From positions 1 to 6,321 of the forward strand of contig CALKJV010000008.1 of NCBI GenBank assembly GCA_937995505.1: a DNA stretch of 6,321 nucleotides. Direction: 5' to 3'. The number at the start of each line of letters is the position of its first letter. The stretch's first letter is position 1. The stretch comes from an uncultured Bacteroidia bacterium. GTDB lineage: Bacteria; Bacteroidota; Bacteroidia; SpSt-205. The position numbers and the translations under genes were made by a program. Below the pieces are notes generated by a model. The model had not been told where the DNA came from. It did not search any database and saw only the letters and a program-made list of their open reading frames with translations. Below, in pieces: positions 1 through 6,234 of the stretch.

Positions 1-547
1 GAATAAACTTTCCTTGATGCGGTTGGGTGGTGATGCGAAGGTGGCGCATGAGAAATCGGAGCAGGGGGTTTCTGCTGAGGTCGGGGGGCTGAGCGTCTTT
101 TTTGAGGAGGTTTTTTAGGCCGGCCCAAACCAGAAAAGCTCCGAAGATGTACAAGACCCAGCTAAAACTTTTCACAAGGAGTATCCCCGCAAAGATGAAT
201 ATCCCACGCATGAGCATCGCGCCTATCACGCCCCAGAAAAGAACCTTATGGTAGTATTGGGGCTCTATGGAGAAGTAGCGCATGATGAGTAGGATCACGA
301 AAACGTTATCCATGGAGAGGGCGTATTCCATGATGTAGGCTGAGTAGTATTCTAGGGCATAGCCCTGCCCTTTCTCTACATACACAAAAGCTCCGAAGCC
401 CAGCGCGAGAACTACGATAAAGAGCGACTGCCAGGCAGCCTGACGCAGGGTGAGGGCGCGGGCTTTTTTATGGAATATGCCCAAATCTAGTAAAAGGAAC
501 CCAGCTACCAGCACCCCAAATCCCCACAAAACCGGATGGTCAAGCAT
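1..547 (-). CDS. TerC/Alx-family integral membrane protein, N-terminal part (cut by window edge)
   Basis: The window holds the first 182 residues; no stop is reached, so the gene continues beyond base 1. Family members such as E. coli Alx are about 320 residues, so a little over half is visible. I translated it directly: it opens MLDHPVLWGFGVLVAG, and carries the family core EYALSMDNVFV (residues 74-84), then RYFSIEP (90-96), HKVLFWGVIGAMLMRGIFIF (100-119) and WVLYIFGAFLVWAGLK (130-145). At least four hydrophobic membrane segments are visible, near residues 6-22, 41-57, 103-124 and 129-146. Acidic residues E74 and D80 lie in the conserved motif thought to bind metal. Known relatives are linked to manganese export, tellurite resistance or pH response; which applies here cannot be told. 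The ATG lies inside the end of the PAP2 gene (shared bases ATGCTTGA), implying coupled translation as the third gene of the unit. No Shine-Dalgarno sequence precedes it. Family assignment is firm, substrate unknown. Confidence 0.9.
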   Translation of the reverse strand, partial: MLDHPVLWGFGVLVAGFLLLDLGIFHKKARALTLRQAAWQSLFIVVLALGFGAFVYVEKGQGYALEYYSAYIMEYALSMDNVFVILLIMRYFSIEPQYYHKVLFWGVIGAMLMRGIFIFAGILLVKSFSWVLYIFGAFLVWAGLKNLLKKDAQPPDLSRNPLLRFLMRHLRITTQPHQGKFI

Positions 548-1091
548 AAACCCAGCGAAAGGTAAGCAAAAGCAGAGCTGCCACGAGAAGTCCTATGCCC
601 CAGCCGCCTAAGACGTCTGAGGGATAGTGCACCCCCAAATAAACTCGCGTGCAGCTATGCACAAACGCCCAGGCGAGACTGATTCCCCAGATGATCGGGG
701 AGCGAGCATACCCCGCAAAGGTGCAGGCGGCGGCGAGACTATTTGCTGCATGACCTGAAGGAAAGCTATACATTCCGCCACGGTAGTTCTGGACGGTGCG
801 GATTTGCGGGGCGAGGCGGGGGTCGTGTGTGGGACGCAGGCGACCTATGACTGGCTTGAGCAGGCCGCTGGAAGTGAAATCCGCCAGTCCTGCCGCAGTG
901 AGGGTGAGCAGGATAGGCCGCCAGGCTCGCCGTCCGCATCGCCGTATCGCCCAATATAGGCCCAGAGCAAAGAGCGGGGTCCAGACCCAGGTTTTAGTCG
1001 CATACCAGAAGAAGGGGTCCCAGCGAGGATCGCCGGCATGATTTATGGTCAGGAGAAGCCAAGTATCCCAGCTCTGAAGGGCTTCTAGCAT
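540..1091 (-). CDS. PAP2-family membrane phosphatase
   Basis: A complete 183-residue type 2 phosphatidic acid phosphatase (PAP2) protein. All three catalytic motifs are visible: K79-x6-RP (KPVIGRLRP, 79-87), PSGH (111-114) with the catalytic-site histidine H114, and R149-x5-H155-x3-D159 (TRVYLGVHYPSD). In the third motif Thr148 replaces the more usual Ser before Arg. About five or six hydrophobic segments fit a small polytopic inner-membrane enzyme whose active site usually faces the periplasm. Relatives dephosphorylate undecaprenyl diphosphate, phosphatidylglycerol phosphate or lipid A; the sequence alone does not choose between them, so no gene symbol is given. The ATG overlaps the stop of the upstream mutase-like gene (ATGCTAG, 7 bases) and its own TGA overlaps the start of the TerC-like gene (8 bases), so it is the middle gene of a coupled three-gene unit. 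The N-terminus (LQSWDTWLLLTIN) matches the family's usual beginning, which supports this start. Confidence 0.93.
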   Translation of the reverse strand: MLEALQSWDTWLLLTINHAGDPRWDPFFWYATKTWVWTPLFALGLYWAIRRCGRRAWRPILLTLTAAGLADFTSSGLLKPVIGRLRPTHDPRLAPQIRTVQNYRGGMYSFPSGHAANSLAAACTFAGYARSPIIWGISLAWAFVHSCTRVYLGVHYPSDVLGGWGIGLLVAALLLLTFRWVYA

Positions 1092-1933
1092 GAATGCAAG
1101 TACTGGTGCAGTGCCTGCGCTATGCGGGCGGTTTCGGTCTCTATGTAGAAGCTTCCAGCCAGAGGGTCGGGCTGCGCAGCGAAGTGCGGGACCTCGTGGC
1201 GAAGAAGAAGGCTGACATTACGGCTCCAGCGAGCCGCATGAGGGTCCTCAGCGGAGGTGATAGGCGGAAGGTAAAGGGCTTGTGCGGTGCCGCAGAGAGC
1301 CCCTAAGGCGAAAAGCGTGGCTCGGACAAGGTTCTCTTCGGGGCCCTCATAAGGCAGCTGCCCGCTAGGCCGGTAAAGGGTGTCTGCCGGCCATGCCCAT
1401 AGATATACCGGTCTGGGGGCTAAGGCTTGCCGAAGCGCCCGAAAAAGTAGCGCCGTGGGAAATAGGCGCACATCCCCTTTTAGGGCGAGATGAAGGGGGC
1501 CTTCTGCGGGAAGGGAAAAGCCTTCGCCCTCTATCTCAAGTGTATCCGTAAGCCGAAAAGGTAGCATCCATACAGCCGTAGCCGGCGCAGCCACGGGTGA
1601 GCCTTCGGTAAGCTGATATACCTTTACTCCGAGAGGAGGGGGTGAACTTAGGGACATGGCTGGCTCTAAAAGCCATGTTTGCGCTGCGAGGCCCTCTTCT
1701 AGATACTCTGGGCGATATAGCCAAATCTCTACTTCGCCAGGGATGAAGCGTTCGGCGATCAGCTGCCATCCAGGCTCGTCTAGAAGGGGCTTCTTAGCCG
1801 GCCAGTCGGGCACATCCTCTGAGAGATAAAAAGGTGCAGGCCTGCCCCCTTCTGGGAAGTAGCCCAGCTCCTTCTCTATTCGAGCGCGCCATAGTTCTCT
1901 CGTAGCCGCTGGGAAGTCCTCGTAAGGCTTCAC
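1085..1933 (-). CDS. Contracted methylmalonyl-CoA mutase small-subunit-like protein
   Basis: A 282-residue protein with both ends of a methylmalonyl-CoA mutase beta (MutA-type) subunit. The N-terminus (FPAATRELWRARIEKELG, 7-24; then PFYLSED, 34-40) resembles the family opening 'FP..s.eeW...iekdLkG' and 'PyYraED'. The C-terminal part follows the family in order: ENLVRAT (200-206; cf. VNMLRTT), ALGALCGTAQALYLPP (209-224; cf. SAALGGVDSITVLPFDE), RWSRNVSLLLRHE (235-247; cf. RIARNQQLILKEE), DPLAGSFYIE (256-265; cf. DPAAGSYYIE). Bacteroidota MutA is usually over 450 residues, so much of the barrel middle is missing and the C-terminus stops early. There is no cobalamin-binding domain (MutA normally lacks one) and no mutB nearby. 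The reading frame is intact, so it may be a repurposed protein and not a dead gene; function is unknown. The GTG start at 1933 is the furthest possible, because TAA directly precedes it. A TAnnTTTG box ends five bases upstream. It is first in the unit with PAP2 and TerC. Confidence 0.8.
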   Translation of the reverse strand: MKPYEDFPAATRELWRARIEKELGYFPEGGRPAPFYLSEDVPDWPAKKPLLDEPGWQLIAERFIPGEVEIWLYRPEYLEEGLAAQTWLLEPAMSLSSPPPLGVKVYQLTEGSPVAAPATAVWMLPFRLTDTLEIEGEGFSLPAEGPLHLALKGDVRLFPTALLFRALRQALAPRPVYLWAWPADTLYRPSGQLPYEGPEENLVRATLFALGALCGTAQALYLPPITSAEDPHAARWSRNVSLLLRHEVPHFAAQPDPLAGSFYIETETARIAQALHQYLHSC

Positions 1934-1937
1934 TTAG

Positions 1938-1945
1938 CAAATGTA
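1938..1945 (-). promoter_or_regulatory. Putative Bacteroidota -7 box for the leftward three-gene unit
   Basis: The minus strand reads TACATTTG, an exact match to the Bacteroidota -7 consensus TAnnTTTG. Four bases (CTAA) separate it from the GTG at 1933, so transcription would begin at or next to the start codon. A T-rich stretch (CTTTTCG on the minus strand, about 1965-1971) lies about 20 bases upstream, where the -33 TTTG element would be, but it is not a good match. The same six-base pattern also occurs by chance inside genes of this window, so position is the main support. Confidence 0.45.
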
Positions 1946-3251
1946 CTCACTCGCTGGCCTCCAGCGAAAAGGATGCCCTACCTTTGCGCTCGTGCAGCCT
2001 TGGATTGAAGCGCTGCGTCGGCGCTATCTTGTGCAAGATGCTACCCCGCTTCCAGAGAACCCTAAAGCCCTCGGAGCCGCCTATGTGGGCATTGATCCGA
2101 CAGCGGACTCCTTGCATATAGGGCATTTAGCGCCGCTACAGCTCCTGTATCATCTGGCGCAAGCAGGCATACAGCCTATTGCGGTAGTGGGCGGGGCTAC
2201 GGCTCGGATTGGAGATCCCTCCGGCAAGAGATCGGAACGCCCCCTCTTGCCGCTGGAACTGGTCCAGGCCCACGCAAAAGCCCTCACCGCCCAAATCCAA
2301 AACCTTTTGCCCTTTGAGCTTACCATAGTAGATAACCTAAGCTGGCTTGGGGCTTTCAGCTTTTTAGATTTTCTGCGAGAAGTGGGCAAGCACATCACTG
2401 TTAGCTACCTGCTCGCAAAAGAAACTATCCAATCCCGCTTAGAAAGTGGCATTTCCTTTACGGAGTTTGCCTATCCGCTGCTGCAAGCGTACGATTTTTA
2501 CTACCTTTTTCAGCATTACGGGTGTCGCTTACAAGTAGGAGGGGCTGATCAGTGGGGAAATATCACCACAGGCATTGAGCTTATCCGAAAGCTTACAGGG
2601 CAGGAGGCGTACGGCCTCACTTGCCCGCTCCTTACGCGTGCAGACGGAACCAAGTTTGGCAAAAGCGAGCGCGGCGAAAATATTTGGCTCTCTCCGGCGC
2701 GCACTTCGCCGTATCAGTTTTATCAGTTTTGGTTTCGGCAAGCGGATGCCGACCTGCCTAAGCTCCTGGGGGTTTTTAGTTGGAAGCCCTTTGAGGAGAT
2801 AGAAGCCCTTTTACAAGCCCACTCGACCGCCCCCGAGAAGCGACTAGCCCAGCGCTCTTTAGCCTACGAAATGACAGCCCGCATTCACGGCGAGAGCGTC
2901 GCTCAAAGCGTAGAGCGGGTTTCGGAGGTGATTTTTGGAGGGGGTACCTTAGAGGAGCTGGCTCAGGTGCCAGAGTCTCTTTTCGCACAAATTGTAGCAG
3001 AGATGCCTACCTATTGTATAGCCCAAGTTCAGCTTTCGGTCGTGGAGGCCCTTGTGGCGAGTGGGGCTTTTCGGTCTAAGTCGGAGGTGCGTCAGCTTAT
3101 TCAGCAGGGGGGGCTTTCCATCAACCGCCAGCGGGTGGAAGCCGCAGAGACCCCCCTAAACGCGTATGTGCCGCTGCGAGGGGCTTACTGGCTGGTGCAG
3201 CGGGGCAAACGGGAGCGATTTTGGCTCCGCTTAGCGGAGGCTGGAGCGTAG
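1941..3251 (+). CDS. tyrS: Tyrosyl-tRNA synthetase (longest ORF; true start may be GTG 1992)
   Basis: A class I aminoacyl-tRNA synthetase that joins tyrosine to tRNA-Tyr in the cytoplasm using ATP. Numbered from the ATG at 1941 (436 residues): the catalytic Rossmann core includes YVGIDPTADSLHIGHL (48-63) with the HIGH signature at 59-62, GGATARIGDPSGK (84-96), the tyrosine-binding region YDFYYLF...GCRLQVGGADQWGN (184-207), and the second ATP signature KFGKS (238-242), the usual bacterial TyrRS form of KMSKS. A C-terminal S4-type RNA-binding domain spans about 365-430 (SKSEVRQLIQQGG...INRQRV). It is full length and intact. The first 17 residues (MYSLAGLQRKGCPTFAL) have no match in the family, whereas the GTG at codon 18 (base 1992) gives MQPWIEALRRRYLVQDATP, aligning with the typical MNFIEELRWRGMVHD opening. 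I favour the GTG, giving 419 residues. The gene is divergent from the mutase-like unit and converges on skp with two bases between stops. Confidence 0.97.
   Translation: MYSLAGLQRKGCPTFALVQPWIEALRRRYLVQDATPLPENPKALGAAYVGIDPTADSLHIGHLAPLQLLYHLAQAGIQPIAVVGGATARIGDPSGKRSERPLLPLELVQAHAKALTAQIQNLLPFELTIVDNLSWLGAFSFLDFLREVGKHITVSYLLAKETIQSRLESGISFTEFAYPLLQAYDFYYLFQHYGCRLQVGGADQWGNITTGIELIRKLTGQEAYGLTCPLLTRADGTKFGKSERGENIWLSPARTSPYQFYQFWFRQADADLPKLLGVFSWKPFEEIEALLQAHSTAPEKRLAQRSLAYEMTARIHGESVAQSVERVSEVIFGGGTLEELAQVPESLFAQIVAEMPTYCIAQVQLSVVEALVASGAFRSKSEVRQLIQQGGLSINRQRVEAAETPLNAYVPLRGAYWLVQRGKRERFWLRLAEAGA
1979..1986 (+). promoter_or_regulatory. tyrS: Putative Bacteroidota -7 box for tyrS
   Basis: The plus strand reads TACCTTTG, an exact TAnnTTTG match and the only one I found on this strand in the window. 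It lies five bases before an in-frame GTG at 1992 that would start TyrRS where its homologues start. I see no clear TTG or TTTG at the -33 position (around 1953-1962 reads CTGGCCTC), so the promoter call rests on the -7 box and its placement. If real, the transcript would be leaderless or nearly so. Confidence 0.4.
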
Positions 3252-3259
3252 TTTTATTT
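3225..3259 (+). terminator. Weak hairpin plus T-rich stretch at the end of tyrS
   Basis: CTCCGC (3225-3230) and GCGGAG (3234-3239) can form a six-pair stem with a TTA loop, inside the last codons of tyrS. The plus strand then has TTTTATTT at 3252-3259, but 12 bases after the stem, further than in a standard intrinsic terminator. Read on the minus strand, the same hairpin lies 15 bases past the skp stop with no T-run after it. It is the only stem near the convergent junction followed by a T-rich tract, so I record it with low confidence. Confidence 0.2.
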
Positions 3260-3763
3260 CAGGCCTAAGCGTGCTGCTACGGCATCCGTAAGGTCATAAG
3301 TGCCTTCCCCATATAGGATGATGCTGCCTGCGCTGCGGTCAAGTACAATAGAAAACTTTTTCTCCTGGGCTGTAGCTTGGATAGCTTGTTGGAGGCGGTC
3401 CAAGATAGGTTTCATTTTCTCTTCCCGCTGTTTGAAAAGGTCGCCGTTGGGCCCGAAGCGTTTGCGTTGAAGTTCTCGGGCTTTGCGTTCCTCGGCTTCG
3501 ATCTCGTCTTGTTTGCGGCGTTTGATTTCGGGCGACATCAGGGGTTCTTGTTCCCGATACTGCTGGAAAAGCTGTTCGACTCGGGCGTAGAGGTCTTCAA
3601 TTTCTTTTTGCCACTGCTGGGTGAGCCGTTCAATCTCCTGTTCGGCGGCTTTGTACTCGGGCATGCGGTCTAAGAGGGCTTGGCTATCTACGAAGCCGAC
3701 TTTCTGGGCGGCTAAAAGCCCAAAACTACAGCTCAGGAGGAGGGTTCGTATCATCGTACTCAT
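3254..3763 (-). CDS. skp: OmpH/Skp-family periplasmic chaperone
   Basis: A 169-residue Skp/OmpH protein, the usual length for the family. Skp-type chaperones form jellyfish-like trimers in the periplasm that hold unfolded outer-membrane proteins until BamA takes them. Visible parts: a signal peptide (IRTLLLSCSFGLLAA, about 5-19, cleavage near residue 20); the first conserved strand KVGFVDSQALLDRMPEYKAA (21-40); a long charged coiled coil (about 40-105) rich in Glu, Gln, Lys and Arg; the family motif RFGPNGDLF (102-110); a second helix (111-136); and the closing strands KFSIVLDRSAGSIILYG (136-152). The ATG at 3763 overlaps the bamA stop (ATGA), pointing to coupled translation. A second ATG at 3754 (residue 4) would place the Arg nearer the N-terminus, as in a classical signal peptide, and is a fair alternative. 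It is the last gene of the operon, and its stop lies two bases from the tyrS stop on the other strand. Confidence 0.93.
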   Translation of the reverse strand: MSTMIRTLLLSCSFGLLAAQKVGFVDSQALLDRMPEYKAAEQEIERLTQQWQKEIEDLYARVEQLFQQYREQEPLMSPEIKRRKQDEIEAEERKARELQRKRFGPNGDLFKQREEKMKPILDRLQQAIQATAQEKKFSIVLDRSAGSIILYGEGTYDLTDAVAARLGLK

Positions 3764-6234
3764 AGCTGCTGGCCAATCATAAAGTGGAAGCGGCTTCCTC
3801 CGAGGGGGAGTCCGTTTGGGTCGCGGGCATCGTCAATCCCATACCCGTAATCTACCCCCAGAAGCCCAAACATAGGTAAGAAGATACGTGCTCCCACCCC
3901 GAAGGAGCGACGCAGTTGAAGGGGATTGAAGGTTTTGAGCGAGCCCCAGGCATTGCCCCCTTCGGCAAAAGCGTGGAGCCAAAGGGTGGCGGCGGGGTTG
4001 AGGGAAATAGGCTGGCGCAGCTCAAGGGTAAACTTGCTGAACGCAAGCGAGCCATTGGCCGGGCCTAAGAAGGGCGAGGCGTAGCCACGCAGGGCGATGA
4101 TCTCTCGCCCGTCAATATTGAAGCCTTGAATGCCATCTCCCCCTACAAAGAACCGCTCAAAAGGCGAGAAGGGGATTTCCCGATTGTACCGGCCTAAAAT
4201 GCCTAAGCGAAAGCGAGGGGCCAGTACCATATTCCCTGCCACCCGCACATAAAACTGGGCATCCATCCGCCATTTGTGAAACTCCAAGAGCCGTAAAGCG
4301 TCTCGCTGCTTATTGTACTGAGCCCCTAGGAGGTAAGACCACGGGGGGGTAGCCTCTACGGATAGAACGATAGAGGAACCCGAGCGAGGATAAATAGGCG
4401 CATCTATGCTTGTGCGGTCAATGGCCTGCCGTAAGGATAGGATATTCACAAAGGCGGTGCCGCGGTCTCCTAAGAGGGCAAAGGCATTTTTAGCGGTGTA
4501 GTACCGATAAGAAAGAGTAGTGTAACTGCGGAAAAAGTCATCGGGAAACCGCAAGCGCCGGCCTAAGTCTAAGGATGTGCCTAAGATAGAGAGGTAGTAA
4601 TCCGAGAAGAGTGCTCGTTGCACCGAATAGTATCCCGAAAAGCCGAGGGAATTGGGTTTTTTGCCGCCAAACCACGGGTCCAGAAAGTTGATGGCGTAGT
4701 TTTGGAACCCGCGACCATTGAGCTGAAGCTGGAGGCCCAGCTGCTGTCCATCGCCTGTGGGCAAAGGCCTCCAAGCGCGTTTATTTGGGATGCGGCTGAA
4801 GGAAAAGTTATTGAATCGCAGACCTGCGGTGAGAATAAGCCCACCGCCGATAGGGTTTCCGTAAACATCTCGGATACGGCCTCCCCAGCCCCCTTGCAGG
4901 AATACTTGGTCGGAGGGCCGCTCTTCCATGGCGTATTTGAGGTCTACGACCCCTTCGGCGGGGTCAGGAAGTGGAATAATATTAGTCTTTTCCTGGTCAA
5001 AGTAACCCAGTGCAAGCAGCTCGCGCTGGGAGCGGATCAGCGCGCTCCGACTAAACTTATCCCCGGGAAGGGTGCGCACTTCTCGGAGGATGACCTTATC
5101 GCGGGTGCGGTCGTTGCCTTCTACCAGCAGGCGGCGAATCGTCGCTTGCGGCCCCTCAAAAATACGGATGGTGAGATCCACAGAGTCTTCGCCTACGACG
5201 CGCTCCACAGGTTCGGCCCGAAAGAATAAATACCCATCGTCTAAGTACAGCGAAGCGATATCGTTGCCGTTTGGGTCCATTTGTAGGCGGCGCTCCAACA
5301 GAGTGGGGTTATATACATCCCCTCGCTTGATGCCTAAGATGCGTGAGAGGGTGGTGGAGTCATACAGGGTATTGCCCTCCCAAGAGATGTGACGGAAGTA
5401 GTATTTGCGCCCTTCGTAGAGGGTGAGGCGCACTTGGAGGCGTTTGGGGCTTACAAGCCATACAGAGTCGCTCAAGATGCGCGCATCTCGGTAGCCTTTA
5501 TTTTGGAGGGCAGTGACGAGCTTCTCCTGGTCTTTTTCAAATTCGGTCTTTTGGTAGCGGGAGCGTTTCCAGAAGCGGTAGAAGCGGCGTTCTTTTGTTT
5601 CTTTGAGCTGGCGCTTAGCCCAAGTTGGGGCATTAGCTGCCAGCCCTTCAAATTCTATGCGCTGGATTTTTACGCGAGGTCCTCGCTTGACGAGGAAAAG
5701 TACCTTAACAGTGTTTGCGCCTGTGTCGGGGTCGACCTGCGTGGAGACTTGGGCTTGATAGTACCCTTTGCTTTGGAGGTAGTTTCGTATGACGCGATCG
5801 GCGTTGAGGCGCTGACTTTCAGTGAAGATAGTGCCTCGTACCAGGCCGATTTTTTCGGAGAGTTCTTTGGCTTGGGATTTGCTTACGCCTCGTACGCTGA
5901 AGCGACTCAAGCGGGGCCGTTCCTCTACGCGGATGACGAGCCAAACCCGACTTTCTGTAAGGCTATCTGCGAGGATCTCAATGTCCCCAAAAAGCCCTTG
6001 CCGCCAGAGCTTTTGGGTGGCGAGGGCGAGGTCTTCGCCGGGGATGCGAATCTTTTGACTGAGGTACAGTCCGCTGGCGATGCGTACGGCTTGCGGATCT
6101 AAGTACTGTGCGCCTTCTACCCGCAAGCCGGCAATCTCTACGGTGCGTACGGTGGCGGCGGAGGGTACTTGCGCTAAGCCCCAACTTAGGAGAGTACTCG
6201 CCCAAATCGCCGTTCGCGCTGCTGGTATTGCCAT
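3760..6234 (-). CDS. bamA: Outer-membrane protein assembly factor BamA
   Basis: The essential Omp85 insertase that folds beta-barrel proteins into the outer membrane; 824 residues, normal for the family. A signal peptide covers about residues 1-22 (hydrophobic AIWASTLLSWGLA). Five POTRA repeats follow, at roughly 32-105, 107-185, 187-275, 278-362 and 364-438, each ending in a strand such as LVIRVEERP, LFLVKRGPR or LTIRIFEGP. The 16-stranded barrel occupies about 441-824. Bacteroidota-type barrel signatures include LDPWFGGKKPNSLGFSGYYS (518-537) and FVGGDGIQGFNIDGREIIAL (696-715), leading into LRGY (715-718), the conserved loop-6 (V/I)RG(F/Y) motif. The protein ends FHFMIGQQL, with Leu where an aromatic residue is common. 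The start is firm: ATG 6234 is the only start between the upstream in-frame stop and the signal peptide. It lies 49 bases inside the end of uppS in another frame, and the TGA overlaps the skp start. No Shine-Dalgarno sequence is seen. Confidence 0.97.
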   Translation of the reverse strand: MAIPAARTAIWASTLLSWGLAQVPSAATVRTVEIAGLRVEGAQYLDPQAVRIASGLYLSQKIRIPGEDLALATQKLWRQGLFGDIEILADSLTESRVWLVIRVEERPRLSRFSVRGVSKSQAKELSEKIGLVRGTIFTESQRLNADRVIRNYLQSKGYYQAQVSTQVDPDTGANTVKVLFLVKRGPRVKIQRIEFEGLAANAPTWAKRQLKETKERRFYRFWKRSRYQKTEFEKDQEKLVTALQNKGYRDARILSDSVWLVSPKRLQVRLTLYEGRKYYFRHISWEGNTLYDSTTLSRILGIKRGDVYNPTLLERRLQMDPNGNDIASLYLDDGYLFFRAEPVERVVGEDSVDLTIRIFEGPQATIRRLLVEGNDRTRDKVILREVRTLPGDKFSRSALIRSQRELLALGYFDQEKTNIIPLPDPAEGVVDLKYAMEERPSDQVFLQGGWGGRIRDVYGNPIGGGLILTAGLRFNNFSFSRIPNKRAWRPLPTGDGQQLGLQLQLNGRGFQNYAINFLDPWFGGKKPNSLGFSGYYSVQRALFSDYYLSILGTSLDLGRRLRFPDDFFRSYTTLSYRYYTAKNAFALLGDRGTAFVNILSLRQAIDRTSIDAPIYPRSGSSIVLSVEATPPWSYLLGAQYNKQRDALRLLEFHKWRMDAQFYVRVAGNMVLAPRFRLGILGRYNREIPFSPFERFFVGGDGIQGFNIDGREIIALRGYASPFLGPANGSLAFSKFTLELRQPISLNPAATLWLHAFAEGGNAWGSLKTFNPLQLRRSFGVGARIFLPMFGLLGVDYGYGIDDARDPNGLPLGGSRFHFMIGQQL

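Noticed and set aside
482..489. TAnnTTTG match on the minus strand inside the TerC-like gene
   Set aside because: It lies within the reading frame (Leu-Asp-Leu codons) with no gene start after it; a chance match. Similar minus-strand matches at 3721-3728 (in skp) and 3867-3874 (in bamA) were rejected for the same reason.
1941..1991. ATG at 1941 as the true tyrS start
   Set aside because: The 17 extra residues match nothing in the family and the ATG lies inside the opposing TAnnTTTG box; it is kept in the feature coordinates only as the longest frame.
3278..3290. Small hairpin TACGG-CAT-CCGTA near the end of skp
   Set aside because: Five pairs only, inside skp coding sequence, and with no T-run on either strand.
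3377..3673. Plus-strand ORF with a hydrophobic, Phe-rich translation opposite skp
   Set aside because: The Phe and Leu richness comes from reading Lys/Glu-rich coiled-coil codons backwards; skp itself is a clear gene.
4618..5229. Plus-strand ORF of 203 codons opposite bamA
   Set aside because: Same reason: antisense shadow of bamA with no family motif.
5389..6102. Long plus-strand ORF (237 codons) opposite bamA
   Set aside because: It mirrors the bamA coding strand, shows no recognisable domain or start signal, and lies wholly within a firmly identified gene; its openness follows from bamA codon use.
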